DNA from: Cellulomonas rhizosphaerae
GTDB lineage: Bacteria; Actinomycetota; Actinomycetes; Actinomycetales; Cellulomonadaceae
Reading direction: 5' to 3'
Length of the DNA: 40,947 nucleotides
Assembly: GCF_003470205.1 (NCBI RefSeq)
Contig: NZ_QWKP01000210.1
Span: 1 to 40,947, forward strand
Part shown: piece after piece, positions 1 through 7,337 of the stretch
Numbering within the stretch: the first letter of the stretch is position 1
How the letters are laid out: each line of letters begins with the position of its first letter
Program-made: the position numbers and the translations under genes
The notes under the pieces: generated by a model
What the model saw: only the letters and a program-made list of their open reading frames with translations
Database searches by the model: none
Told to the model about the DNA's origin: nothing

Positions 1-28
1 CCCCGCCCCGGAGAGATCCGGGGCGGGG
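1..28 (-). terminator. Hairpin terminator after livF
   Basis: A perfect 12-bp inverted repeat (1-12 pairing with 17-28) encloses a 4-base loop. It is almost entirely G and C and sits 21 bases beyond the livF stop codon. It reads as the transcription terminator of the Liv operon. The bases that would hold a T-tract on the minus strand lie outside the window, so factor-independent termination cannot be confirmed. Confidence 0.7.
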
Positions 29-49
29 CGCTTCGTCGTGCGGGACGGG

Positions 50-769
50 TCAGGCGACGCCGAGGTAGGCCTGCTTGACCGCGGGGTCGGCGAGCAGGTC
101 CGCCCCCCTGCCGGAGGTCGTCACCTCGCCGGTCTCCAGGATGTAGGCCCGGTCGGAGCGGGACAGCGCCTGCTGCGCGTTCTGCTCGACGAGCAGGATC
201 GTGGTCCCCTCCTTGTTGATCTCCGTGATGATGCGGAAGATCTGCTGGATCACCAGCGGGGCCAGTCCCATCGACGGCTCGTCGAGCAGCAGGAGCCGCG
301 GGCGGGCCATGAGCGCGCGGCCGATGGCGAGCATCTGCTGCTCACCGCCGGACAGCGTGCCGCCCACCTGCGTGCGCCGCTCGAGCAGCCGCGGGAACAG
401 GTCGAACACCCGGTCCACGGTCGCGTCGTGCTCGGCCTTCGTCTTGAACGTGCGCGCGTAGGACCCCATCTCGAGGTTCTCGACGACGGTCATGCCCGGG
501 AAGACGCCGCGCCCCTCGGGGGCCTGCACGATGCCCGCGATGACGCGCTCGTGCGCCTTCATCCGCGTGATGTCCTTGCCGTCGAACCAGACCGACCCGC
601 GCGCGACCGGGCGGATGCCCGAGATCGCGCGCATGGTCGTCGTCTTGCCCGCGCCGTTCGCACCGATGAGGGTGACGAGCTCGCCGTCCTCGACGGTGAG
701 CGAGATGCCGCGGACGGCTTCGATGCGGTCGTAGGAGACCGTCAGGTCCTTGAGCTCAAGCAGTGGCAT
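50..769 (-). CDS. livF: Branched-chain amino acid ABC transporter ATPase LivF
   Basis: This 239-residue cytoplasmic ATPase is one of the two nucleotide-binding subunits that drive import of leucine, isoleucine and valine. The Walker A motif GANGAGKT is at residues 36-43. The signature LSGGEQQ and Walker B LLLLDEP follow in the usual order, and the length is normal for LivF. The start ATG lies inside the 3' end of livG (14-base overlap), indicating translational coupling. It is the last gene of the operon and is followed directly by a strong hairpin. Related systems can carry urea or short amides, but the full five-gene set and the sequence fit the Liv family best. Confidence 0.93.
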   Translation of the reverse strand: MPLLELKDLTVSYDRIEAVRGISLTVEDGELVTLIGANGAGKTTTMRAISGIRPVARGSVWFDGKDITRMKAHERVIAGIVQAPEGRGVFPGMTVVENLEMGSYARTFKTKAEHDATVDRVFDLFPRLLERRTQVGGTLSGGEQQMLAIGRALMARPRLLLLDEPSMGLAPLVIQQIFRIITEINKEGTTILLVEQNAQQALSRSDRAYILETGEVTTSGRGADLLADPAVKQAYLGVA

Positions 770-1751
770 CGTCGGGAACCCCCAGGTAGGCGGCGATGAC
801 GGCGGGGTCGGACGAGACCTCCGCCGGCAGGCCGTCGGCGATCTTGCGGCCGAACTCGAGCACGACCACGCGGTCGGTCACTCCCATGACCAGGCGCATG
901 TCGTGCTCGATCAGCAGGACGGTGTAGCCGTCGTCGCGGATCTTGCGGATCAGGTCCATGAGCGACTGCTTCTCCGCCGGGTTGAACCCGGCGGCGGGCT
1001 CGTCGAGGCACAGCAGCTTGGGCTGCGTGGCCAGGGCCCGGGCGATCTCGAGGCGGCGCTGGTCGCCGTACGAGAGGTTGCGCGACTTCTCGGTCGCGCG
1101 GTTGCCGATCCCGACGAACTCCAGCAGGGCCATGGCCCGCTCGAGCGCGTCGCGCTCCTCGTGCCGGTGCCGCGGGCTGCGGAAGATCGCACCCGGGACC
1201 GACGTGCGGTGCCGGGCGTCCGTGCCGACGACGACGTTCTCGAGCGCCGTCATGTCGGAGAACAGGCGGATGTTCTGGAACGTGCGCGCGATGCCGAGGC
1301 GCGTGATCTGGTTCCGCTTGATCGTGCCGATCGGGTTGCCGTCGAACAGCACGGCCCCCGACGTCGGCCGGTAGATGCCCGACATCGTGTTGAAGCACGT
1401 CGTCTTGCCGGCGCCGTTCGGGCCGATCAGGCCGAGGATCTCGCCGCGGCGGATGTCGAACGTGACACCGTCGAGGGCCGTCAGGCCGCCGAACTTCACC
1501 GTGACGTCCTTCATCTGCAGGAGCGGCGCGCCGACCTCGGCGTGGATGTCCCGGTCCGAGGCGACGACCTCCGCGACGTGCGCCGCGTCGGCGAGCTCGG
1601 GGTCGACGGCGGCCAGGTCGATCTCGACGGCCTCCTCGACCCCGCCGTCGGGCAGGTACTCCTCGGGGGTCGAGCCCGCGACCATCTCGTCGGTGCCGCG
1701 GAACTCCTCGTCGTGCTCGGACCCTGCTCCCATGCCTCCGGGGCTGCTCAT
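756..1751 (-). CDS. livG: Branched-chain amino acid ABC transporter ATPase LivG
   Basis: This is the second ATPase subunit of the Liv importer. The ABC domain begins near residue 77, with Walker A GPNGAGKT at 110-117 and a signature segment LSYGDQ, the LivG variant of LSGGQ. About 75 residues precede the domain; they are rich in Asp, Glu, Gly and Ala, look disordered, and are absent from typical 255-260-residue LivG proteins. The chosen ATG overlaps the livM stop by four bases (ATGA), which supports the long start. An internal start nearer the ABC domain is possible but I see no ATG with a Shine-Dalgarno there. Membership of the operon is clear. Confidence 0.92.
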   Translation of the reverse strand: MSSPGGMGAGSEHDEEFRGTDEMVAGSTPEEYLPDGGVEEAVEIDLAAVDPELADAAHVAEVVASDRDIHAEVGAPLLQMKDVTVKFGGLTALDGVTFDIRRGEILGLIGPNGAGKTTCFNTMSGIYRPTSGAVLFDGNPIGTIKRNQITRLGIARTFQNIRLFSDMTALENVVVGTDARHRTSVPGAIFRSPRHRHEERDALERAMALLEFVGIGNRATEKSRNLSYGDQRRLEIARALATQPKLLCLDEPAAGFNPAEKQSLMDLIRKIRDDGYTVLLIEHDMRLVMGVTDRVVVLEFGRKIADGLPAEVSSDPAVIAAYLGVPDDATA

Positions 1752-2998
1752 CGGGCACCTCCCTCGGTGTCTGCGGTGGCTGCGGGAACGGCAGCGGGCT
1801 TGCGGCTGAGCGCGAGCGCAGCCTTGCGGGTGGCGACGTAGATGGGCCGCCCGTAGGCGAGCAGCTTCTGCCGCGCCGGGAGCAGACCTTGCGGCCTGAA
1901 GATCATGAGCACGACCAGTGCGATGCCGAAGAACAGGTACTTGTAGTCGGCGATGTCGTCACCGTTGATCGGGATGCCGAGCAGCTCGGTCCGGCCCAGG
2001 AAGAAGTTGGGCAGGTACACGATGATGAACGCGCCCAGGATCACACCGAGCTTGTTGCCCTGGCCGCCCAGGACCACGGCGCACAGGAACAGCATCGAGT
2101 TGATGACGTTGAACGTGCCCGGCTGGACGAACTGGACCTGGCCCGCGTACAGCGCGCCGGACAGGCCACCGATCGAGGCGCCGATGATGAACGCCCAGAG
2201 CTTGAACTTGAACGTCGGCACGCCCATGATCTCGGCCGCGTCCTCGTCCTCGCGGATGGCGACCCATGCGCGGCCGACGCGGGACCGCTCGAGGTTCCCG
2301 ACGATCAGCAGGACGATGATGATGAGGACGATGCTCAGCCAGAACCACCAGGTCCCGGAGTTGAGCGGCGAGTCGGTGTTGCCGGCCGAGAAGACGCCGG
2401 TCGGCTTGGTCTCGGGGTCGACGCCGACGATCGGGTACGCGACCTGGGTCAGGCCCTGGCCGCCGCGCGTGATATTCGTGAGGTTGTCGGCCAGCAGGCG
2501 GACGATCTCGCCGAACCCGAGCGTGACGATTGCGAGGTAGTCGCCGCGCAGCCGCAGCGTGGGTGTGCCGAGGATCAGACCGGCGATCGCGGTGATGGCG
2601 ATCGCGATCGGTAGCGCGAACAGCCAGGCCCAGTCCTGCGAGAGCCAGTCGTCGGTGAGGTTCCACGGGCTGACGGGGCTGGTCAGGAGCGCGACCGTGT
2701 AGGCGCCGATGGCGTAGAAGCCGACGTAGCCGAGGTCGAGCAGACCGGTCTGGCCGACGACGACGTTGAGGCCGATCGCGAGCAGCGCGTACATGCCGAA
2801 CTGCGCCAGCACGCTGCCGAAGTCGGTGCCGACCGTGGTCAGCAGCGGCGGCCGGATGACCGGCAGCAGCGCGATCAGCACGATGAACGGGACGCCGACG
2901 AGCCACTGCGTGGGGCGCGCGAGCGCGTCCCACCACAGGCGGAGCTTGTCGCCGACGCCCAGCTTGAGGACGGTGGGGGCGGTGGTCTCGGTGCTCAT
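1748..2998 (-). CDS. livM: Branched-chain amino acid ABC transporter permease LivM
   Basis: A 416-residue polytopic membrane protein forming half of the Liv translocation channel. A cytoplasmic N-terminus of about 30 residues precedes the first membrane segment. The conserved LivM/LivH-type stretch with GLNVVVGQTGLLDLG follows. The ATPase-coupling loop around GRAWVAIREDEDAAEIMG is intact. The C-terminus is a charged tail rich in Ala and Pro. The start overlaps the livH stop by four bases and the stop overlaps the livG start by four, so translation of livH, livM and livG is coupled. Confidence 0.93.
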   Translation of the reverse strand: MSTETTAPTVLKLGVGDKLRLWWDALARPTQWLVGVPFIVLIALLPVIRPPLLTTVGTDFGSVLAQFGMYALLAIGLNVVVGQTGLLDLGYVGFYAIGAYTVALLTSPVSPWNLTDDWLSQDWAWLFALPIAIAITAIAGLILGTPTLRLRGDYLAIVTLGFGEIVRLLADNLTNITRGGQGLTQVAYPIVGVDPETKPTGVFSAGNTDSPLNSGTWWFWLSIVLIIIVLLIVGNLERSRVGRAWVAIREDEDAAEIMGVPTFKFKLWAFIIGASIGGLSGALYAGQVQFVQPGTFNVINSMLFLCAVVLGGQGNKLGVILGAFIIVYLPNFFLGRTELLGIPINGDDIADYKYLFFGIALVVLMIFRPQGLLPARQKLLAYGRPIYVATRKAALALSRKPAAVPAATADTEGGAR

Positions 2999-4032
2999 GC
3001 TCGTGCCCTCCCGAGGGACTCGCCCAGGATGCCGGTCGGACGGATCATCAGCACCAGGATCAGCACGACGAACGCGACGACGTCACGCCACTCGGTGCCG
3101 AACAGCGCCTGGCCGTACAGCTCCATCACGCCGAGCAGGAGGCCACCGAGCAGCGCACCGCGCAGGTTCCCGATGCCACCGAGCACCGCGGCGCTGAACG
3201 CCTTGATGCCGAGGATGAATCCGCCGGAGTAGATGATGCCGCTGGGGACGCGCAGCGTGTAGAGCATCGCGGCCGCACCGGCGAGGAGACCGCCGATGAG
3301 GAAGGTCAGCATGATCACGCGCTCCCGCGAGACGCCCATGAGCGTCGCGGTCACGGGGTCCTGCGCGACGGCGCGGATGCCGCGGCCGAACTTCGTCAGC
3401 GAGACGAACCGCTCGGTCGCCACCGCGAGGAGGATCGCGGCCAGCACGATGACGATCTCGACGTTCGTGACCTCGGCGCCGAAGATGTTGAACTGCACGG
3501 AGGGGACGACGAGCCGGATCGGCTGCTGCGCGTTCACGCCGCCGAGCTTCTCCCCGGTCAGCTTCGGCAGGATGAAGTGGACGAACTCCTGGATCACGAA
3601 CGATGCGCCGATGGCCGTGATGAGGAAGACGAGAGAGGGTGCCCCGCGTTTGCGCAGCGGTCTGTACGCGACCCGTTCGAGTCCGACGGCGGCGCCGCCC
3701 GAGACGATCATGCCGCCGATCATGGCGAGCAGCAGGTACACGACGGTCAGGACCGTCCCCTGGGTGTACGCATCCCCGCGTGGCGTGAAGCCCAGCAGCA
3801 TGAGGACCGCGTACTGCCCGAACATGCCGAGCATGAAGATCTCGGAGTGGGCGAAGTTGATGAGCCGCAGCACGCCGTAGACCAGCGTGTAACCGACGGC
3901 GACCAGGGCGTAGATGGACCCGTAGGTGAGTCCGTCGATGGTCAGTGCCCAGAAGTTGTCGACGAGAGACTGGACGTTGAAGTCGATCACCCCGTCGGCG
4001 AGGACTTGGCCGGCCGACATGACGGCGCTCAT
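2995..4032 (-). CDS. livH: Branched-chain amino acid ABC transporter permease LivH
   Basis: A 345-residue integral membrane protein, the partner of LivM in the channel. Family features include YGSIYALVAVGYTLVYGVLRLINFAHSE-type sequence near residues 35-65, the coupling loop GRGIRAVAQDPVTATLMG, and the terminal segment MIRPTGILGE. I chose ATG at 4032 because an AGGAG sits five bases upstream. The frame stays open 36 bases further, but those codons overlap the intercistronic hairpin. It is the first membrane gene after livK. Confidence 0.93.
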   Translation of the reverse strand: MSAVMSAGQVLADGVIDFNVQSLVDNFWALTIDGLTYGSIYALVAVGYTLVYGVLRLINFAHSEIFMLGMFGQYAVLMLLGFTPRGDAYTQGTVLTVVYLLLAMIGGMIVSGGAAVGLERVAYRPLRKRGAPSLVFLITAIGASFVIQEFVHFILPKLTGEKLGGVNAQQPIRLVVPSVQFNIFGAEVTNVEIVIVLAAILLAVATERFVSLTKFGRGIRAVAQDPVTATLMGVSRERVIMLTFLIGGLLAGAAAMLYTLRVPSGIIYSGGFILGIKAFSAAVLGGIGNLRGALLGGLLLGVMELYGQALFGTEWRDVVAFVVLILVLMIRPTGILGESLGRARA

Positions 4033-4065
4033 GGTGCTCCTAGGTGGGTGGGAGGGGCAGTGCAG

Positions 4066-4102
4066 CACGGCGGCCGGGCCCCGAAGGAACCCGGCCGCCG
4101 TG
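4066..4102 (-). terminator. Intercistronic hairpin between livK and livH
   Basis: A perfect 13-bp inverted repeat (4066-4078 with 4090-4102) with an 11-base loop lies just after the livK stop and before the livH ribosome-binding site. No T-run follows on the minus strand, so it is more likely a partial terminator or an mRNA-stabilising stem than a full stop. Such stems after binding-protein genes commonly let the binding protein be made in excess over its permease (established for several ABC operons; inferred here). Confidence 0.7.
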
Positions 4103-4108
4103 TCGTCG

Positions 4109-5353
4109 TCACTTGACCTGGTAGATCCAGATCAGGGCGGAGGCGAGCTCGCCCGTGGACTCCCACTTGTAGTGGCGGGCCAGGCCGTCACCGTCGTAGT
4201 TCTTGACGAAGTCGACCAGGCCGGCGCGGTCCGTGATGCCGGAGTCGATGCCCTTGAGCATGATCGTCGCGAGGTCGTAGGCCTCGACCGAGTACACGCC
4301 GGAGTCGACGTTGAACTTGGCCTTGTAGTCGGCCGCGAACTTCTCGGGCGCCGGGCCGCAGGGGCAGCTCAGGTAGGCGTCCTTGGCAGCCGAACCGGCC
4401 TGCTTGACGAACTGCGGGTCGTTCGTGCCGTCGGCCGAGACGAAGGCCGCGGTCACGCCGGCCTCCTTGAGCTGGGCCGCGAACGGCGCGCCCTCGGCGT
4501 AGTAACCGGCGTAGAAGACGGCGTCGGCCGACGCGCCCTTGATGATCTGGACGGTGGCGGAGAAGTCCTTGTCACCGGTCTTGACCTTCGCGGCGCACGA
4601 GGCGTCCGCAGCGGCGCCCAGGCCGGAGGTGATCTCCTTGGCCAGGCCGATGCCGTAGTCGGAGTCGTCCTGGACGACGCAGACCTTGGCGAACTTGAGG
4701 GTGTTGACGAGGTACGCGGCGACCGACGGCCCCTGCACGGCGTCGTTGGCGAGGCCCCGGTAGAAGTTCGTCCAGCCGTTCTTGACCAGGTCGGGGTTCG
4801 TGGCGGACGCCGTCAGGGAAAGCAGGTTCGCCTGCGAGAAGACGGGGCCGACGGCCGCGGTCTCACCGGAGAACGCCGGGCCGAGCAGGCCGATGACCGA
4901 CTTGTCGCCGACGATCGACGGCGCGACCTGGGTGGCCTTCTGCGGGTCACCCTCGGTGTCGAACTCCTTGACCGTCACCTGGCAGTCGGCGTTCGCGGCG
5001 TTGTGCGCGTCCACGGCCAGCTTGGCGCCGTTGAGGATGTTGATGCCGAGGGCCGCGTTCGGGCCCGTCAGCGCACCGGCCATGGCGATCGAGACACCGT
5101 CGCACTTGGCCTTGCCGTCGCCGGCCGGGTCGGCGGCGTTGGAGGTGTCCGCAGCGGCGACCTCCTTGCCGTCCTTGTCGATCTGCACGAGCGGCTGGAT
5201 GGTGAGGTCACCGGATGCCGCAGCGGACTCGGACGAGCCGGGCGTCGACGAGGGCGTGTCGCCCGAGTCGTCCTTGGACGAACAACCGGCCAGCAACAGG
5301 CCGGCGACGAGCACCAGAGCGGTGCCCGCCATCTTGGGGGTGGAACTGCGCAT
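4109..5353 (-). CDS. livK: Branched-chain amino acid ABC transporter substrate-binding lipoprotein
   Basis: A 414-residue extracytoplasmic binding protein of the type I periplasmic-binding fold (LivJ/LivK family). The N-terminus is a lipoprotein signal peptide with lipobox LAGC, so Cys24 would be lipidated and anchored in the membrane. A Ser/Gly/Asp-rich linker follows to about residue 50, before the folded domain. Family landmarks include GALTGPNAALG, VIGLLGPAFSGET and the C-terminal YSVEAYDLATIM region. A GGAGGT Shine-Dalgarno lies eight bases before the ATG. It is the first gene of the operon. Ligand preference cannot be read from sequence alone. Confidence 0.92.
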   Translation of the reverse strand: MRSSTPKMAGTALVLVAGLLLAGCSSKDDSGDTPSSTPGSSESAAASGDLTIQPLVQIDKDGKEVAAADTSNAADPAGDGKAKCDGVSIAMAGALTGPNAALGINILNGAKLAVDAHNAANADCQVTVKEFDTEGDPQKATQVAPSIVGDKSVIGLLGPAFSGETAAVGPVFSQANLLSLTASATNPDLVKNGWTNFYRGLANDAVQGPSVAAYLVNTLKFAKVCVVQDDSDYGIGLAKEITSGLGAAADASCAAKVKTGDKDFSATVQIIKGASADAVFYAGYYAEGAPFAAQLKEAGVTAAFVSADGTNDPQFVKQAGSAAKDAYLSCPCGPAPEKFAADYKAKFNVDSGVYSVEAYDLATIMLKGIDSGITDRAGLVDFVKNYDGDGLARHYKWESTGELASALIWIYQVK

Positions 5354-5448
5354 GAGCTGCTACCTCCGTGGAATGAGCACGGTCGTCGTTGCCGACGTCC
5401 GTGTCCCGGCCGCGTGCGTGCCAGGGCTGGTCGCACCGTAGAGCGACA

Positions 5449-5477
5449 GAGTTACCGGTGAGTTTCGTTTCGCGCAA
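5449..5477 (-). promoter_or_regulatory. Putative livK promoter
   Basis: Reading leftwards on the minus strand, TTGCGC (5477-5472) is followed after 17 bases by TAACTC (5454-5449). This spacing suits a housekeeping-type promoter and would give a leader of about 90 bases before livK. The stretch is less GC-rich than its surroundings. The -10 box is a weak match, so this is tentative. Confidence 0.3.
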
Positions 5478-5540
5478 GGTTCGTGACGATTGAGCATCGA
5501 CCACATCACGGAAGCGTCACGGCCACCAGGTGGACGGGAC

Positions 5541-5554
5541 GGTCTCATGAGACC
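5541..5554. promoter_or_regulatory. 14-bp palindrome upstream of livK
   Basis: GGTCTCATGAGACC is a perfect 14-bp palindrome about 190 bases upstream of the livK start, between livK and the end of the MATE gene. A perfect palindrome in a non-coding gap suggests a dimeric regulator site. It is far from the proposed promoter, so the role is uncertain. I see nothing else in the rest of the 5354-5634 gap. Confidence 0.35.
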
Positions 5555-5634
5555 TGGCTGCGCTGCCATGTGCGTACTCTGCAGGCCCGCGGGGCTGTGC
5601 GTGCGCTGTGCGCCGCGACACGCCGTTCCCGCGG

Positions 5635-7035
5635 TCACCTCGCCGTGGCCCCGGTGACCATCCAGGCACCGCCGCGCGCCCGCCATCCCGTGGTGGCGGC
5701 CCGCGCCGCCATGAACACCCCGGCGAACGCGACCCACAGCCACACCAGCCCGGCGGTCCCGTCCGGCGCCCACGCGCGCACGGCCAGGGCCGCGGGCAGG
5801 TAGACGACGAACGTCAGCACCCCGGCCCACGCGAGGAAGCGACCGTCCCCGGCGCCGATGAGCACACCGTCCAGCACGAACACCCACCCGGCCATCGGCA
5901 TCGTCACCGCCGCGACGACCAGGGCCGCGATCGCGGCTGCCCGGACGTCGTCGTCGGGCGAGAAGAGACGGACGTACGCCCAGGCCGTGCCGCCGACGAC
6001 GAGCCCGAGCACCGCCCCACCTGCGACGCCCCACTGCAGGGTGCGGCGGAGCACGGCGCGCGTGCGCGCGACGTCACTCGAGCCCAGGGCGTGCCCGACG
6101 AGGGCCTGGGCGGCGATCGCCAGGGCGTCGAGCGCGAAGGCCGCAAGCCCCCAGACCGCGTTGACGACCTGGTGCCCGGCCAGCGTGACCGCACCGAGCC
6201 CGGTCGCGACCCACACGGTCACCAGGATCGCGGCGCGCAGGCTCAGCGCTCGCACGAGCAGCGGCCCGCCGGCCCGCGCGTTCGCGGCGATCCCGCCGGC
6301 GTGGGGTGTCAGCCGCGCACCGGCGGCGCGTGCACCGCGGGCGACGACGACGGCGAGCACCGCCGCCATCGCGAGCTGCGTCGCGGCCGTGCCGGCCCCG
6401 GAGCCCGCGATGCCGAGGTGCAGCCCGTAGACGAGCGCGACGTTGAGCAGCGCGTTGACCACGGCGCCAGCCGCAGCGACGCCGAGCGGCGTGCGGGTGT
6501 CCTGCATGCCGCGCAACGCGCCGGTGGCGGCGAGGACGACGAGCATGCCCGGCAGCCCGGGCGCGGACCAGTGCAGGTAGATGACGGCCTGCCGCGCGAC
6601 CTCGTCGTGCGCCCCGAGCGCGCCGACGAGCCACCCGGCCCCCACCCACAGCGCGACGGCGAGGATCACGCCGACGCCGAGCGCGAGCCACATCCCGTCG
6701 ACCCCCATCTGCATCGCGCCCGCGCGGTCCCCCGCCCCCAGTCGTCGGGAGACCGCCGCGGTGGTCGCGTAGGCGAGGAAGACGCACAGTCCGACGGCTG
6801 TGACGAGGATGGTCGAGGCGAGCGCGAGACCCGCCAGGGGCGCCGTTCCGAGGTGCCCGACGACGGCCGAGTCGACCAGGACGAACAGCGGCTCGGCGAC
6901 GAGAGCACCGAGCGCCGGCACCGCGAGGGCGAGGATCTGGCGGTCGACGGCGCTCGAGCGCCCGCGCGGGTGTCCATCAGATGAAATGGGGCCGAACTCT
7001 CCAGTGGATCCACACCCGGTGCACGACGAACGCAC
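5635..7035 (-). CDS. MATE family efflux transporter
   Basis: A polytopic membrane antiporter of the MATE/DinF type, expected to export cationic drugs or metabolites in exchange for Na+ or H+. The first helix region reads ILALAVPALGALVAEPLFVLVDSA-type sequence with VVGHLGTAPLAGL, diagnostic of the family. About 12 membrane segments follow to the C-terminus. The start is unclear: this frame has no ATG near the N-terminus. I use GTG at 7035. An ATG at 6977 lies one frame off and would need a one-base frameshift to join. The gene is divergent from dnaB. No substrate can be inferred. Confidence 0.8.
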   Translation of the reverse strand: MRSSCTGCGSTGEFGPISSDGHPRGRSSAVDRQILALAVPALGALVAEPLFVLVDSAVVGHLGTAPLAGLALASTILVTAVGLCVFLAYATTAAVSRRLGAGDRAGAMQMGVDGMWLALGVGVILAVALWVGAGWLVGALGAHDEVARQAVIYLHWSAPGLPGMLVVLAATGALRGMQDTRTPLGVAAAGAVVNALLNVALVYGLHLGIAGSGAGTAATQLAMAAVLAVVVARGARAAGARLTPHAGGIAANARAGGPLLVRALSLRAAILVTVWVATGLGAVTLAGHQVVNAVWGLAAFALDALAIAAQALVGHALGSSDVARTRAVLRRTLQWGVAGGAVLGLVVGGTAWAYVRLFSPDDDVRAAAIAALVVAAVTMPMAGWVFVLDGVLIGAGDGRFLAWAGVLTFVVYLPAALAVRAWAPDGTAGLVWLWVAFAGVFMAARAATTGWRARGGAWMVTGATAR

Positions 7036-7072
7036 GGGTGGCGGGCCGTTTCCTCGGTTGCCGCGCCCACCA

Positions 7073-7157
7073 GTATCCACACCGCTGTCCACGGTCTGTG
7101 GACAGAACCGGACATCGTCCACAGTGGCGCGCACATCGTGTCCCCCGGTTGTCCACA
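7073..7157. promoter_or_regulatory. Cluster of five DnaA-box-like 9-mers upstream of dnaB
   Basis: Five 9-mers resembling the actinobacterial DnaA box TTGTCCACA lie within 85 bases: GTATCCACA (7073-7081), CTGTCCACG (7085-7093), CTGTCCACA on the minus strand (7105-7097), TCGTCCACA (7115-7123) and the perfect TTGTCCACA (7149-7157). A weaker one, GGATCCACA, is at 7006-7014. The first three start 12 bases apart. They occupy the gap between the MATE gene and the dnaB promoter. This is not an origin by itself: there is no AT-rich unwinding element, and dnaA/dnaN are absent. Confidence 0.6.
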
Positions 7158-7200
7158 GGGTTGCGGGGTGCTTTCCCCAGGCTGGGCCGCCTCTTGCACA

Positions 7201-7244
7201 GGCCCCTGAGGCCGTTTGGTCAGGGGCCCCGGGGCGCCTAACGT
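7201..7244 (+). promoter_or_regulatory. Putative dnaB promoter with overlapping inverted repeat
   Basis: TTGGTC (7216-7221) and TAACGT (7239-7244) are 17 bases apart, a good housekeeping promoter layout, giving a leader of roughly 85 bases before dnaB. A perfect 9-bp inverted repeat, GGCCCCTGA (7201-7209) and TCAGGGGCC (7220-7228), overlaps the -35 box and could be an operator. The regulator is unknown. Confidence 0.45.
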
Positions 7245-7337
7245 CGCGTCCGCGAGGCGCCGCCCTGTGTGCGGCGAGCTGGGGAATGTCAGACCCTCTC
7301 GAGAACATGTGTTCGAACGGCGACGATAGGGGCCCTG

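Noticed and set aside
3926-5461. 511-codon plus-strand frame over livK
   Set aside because: Antisense of a well-supported lipoprotein gene; no recognisable domain.
7006-7157. Chromosomal origin oriC
   Set aside because: DnaA-like boxes are present, but there is no AT-rich region, and dnaA, dnaN, rpmH and parAB are absent from the window.
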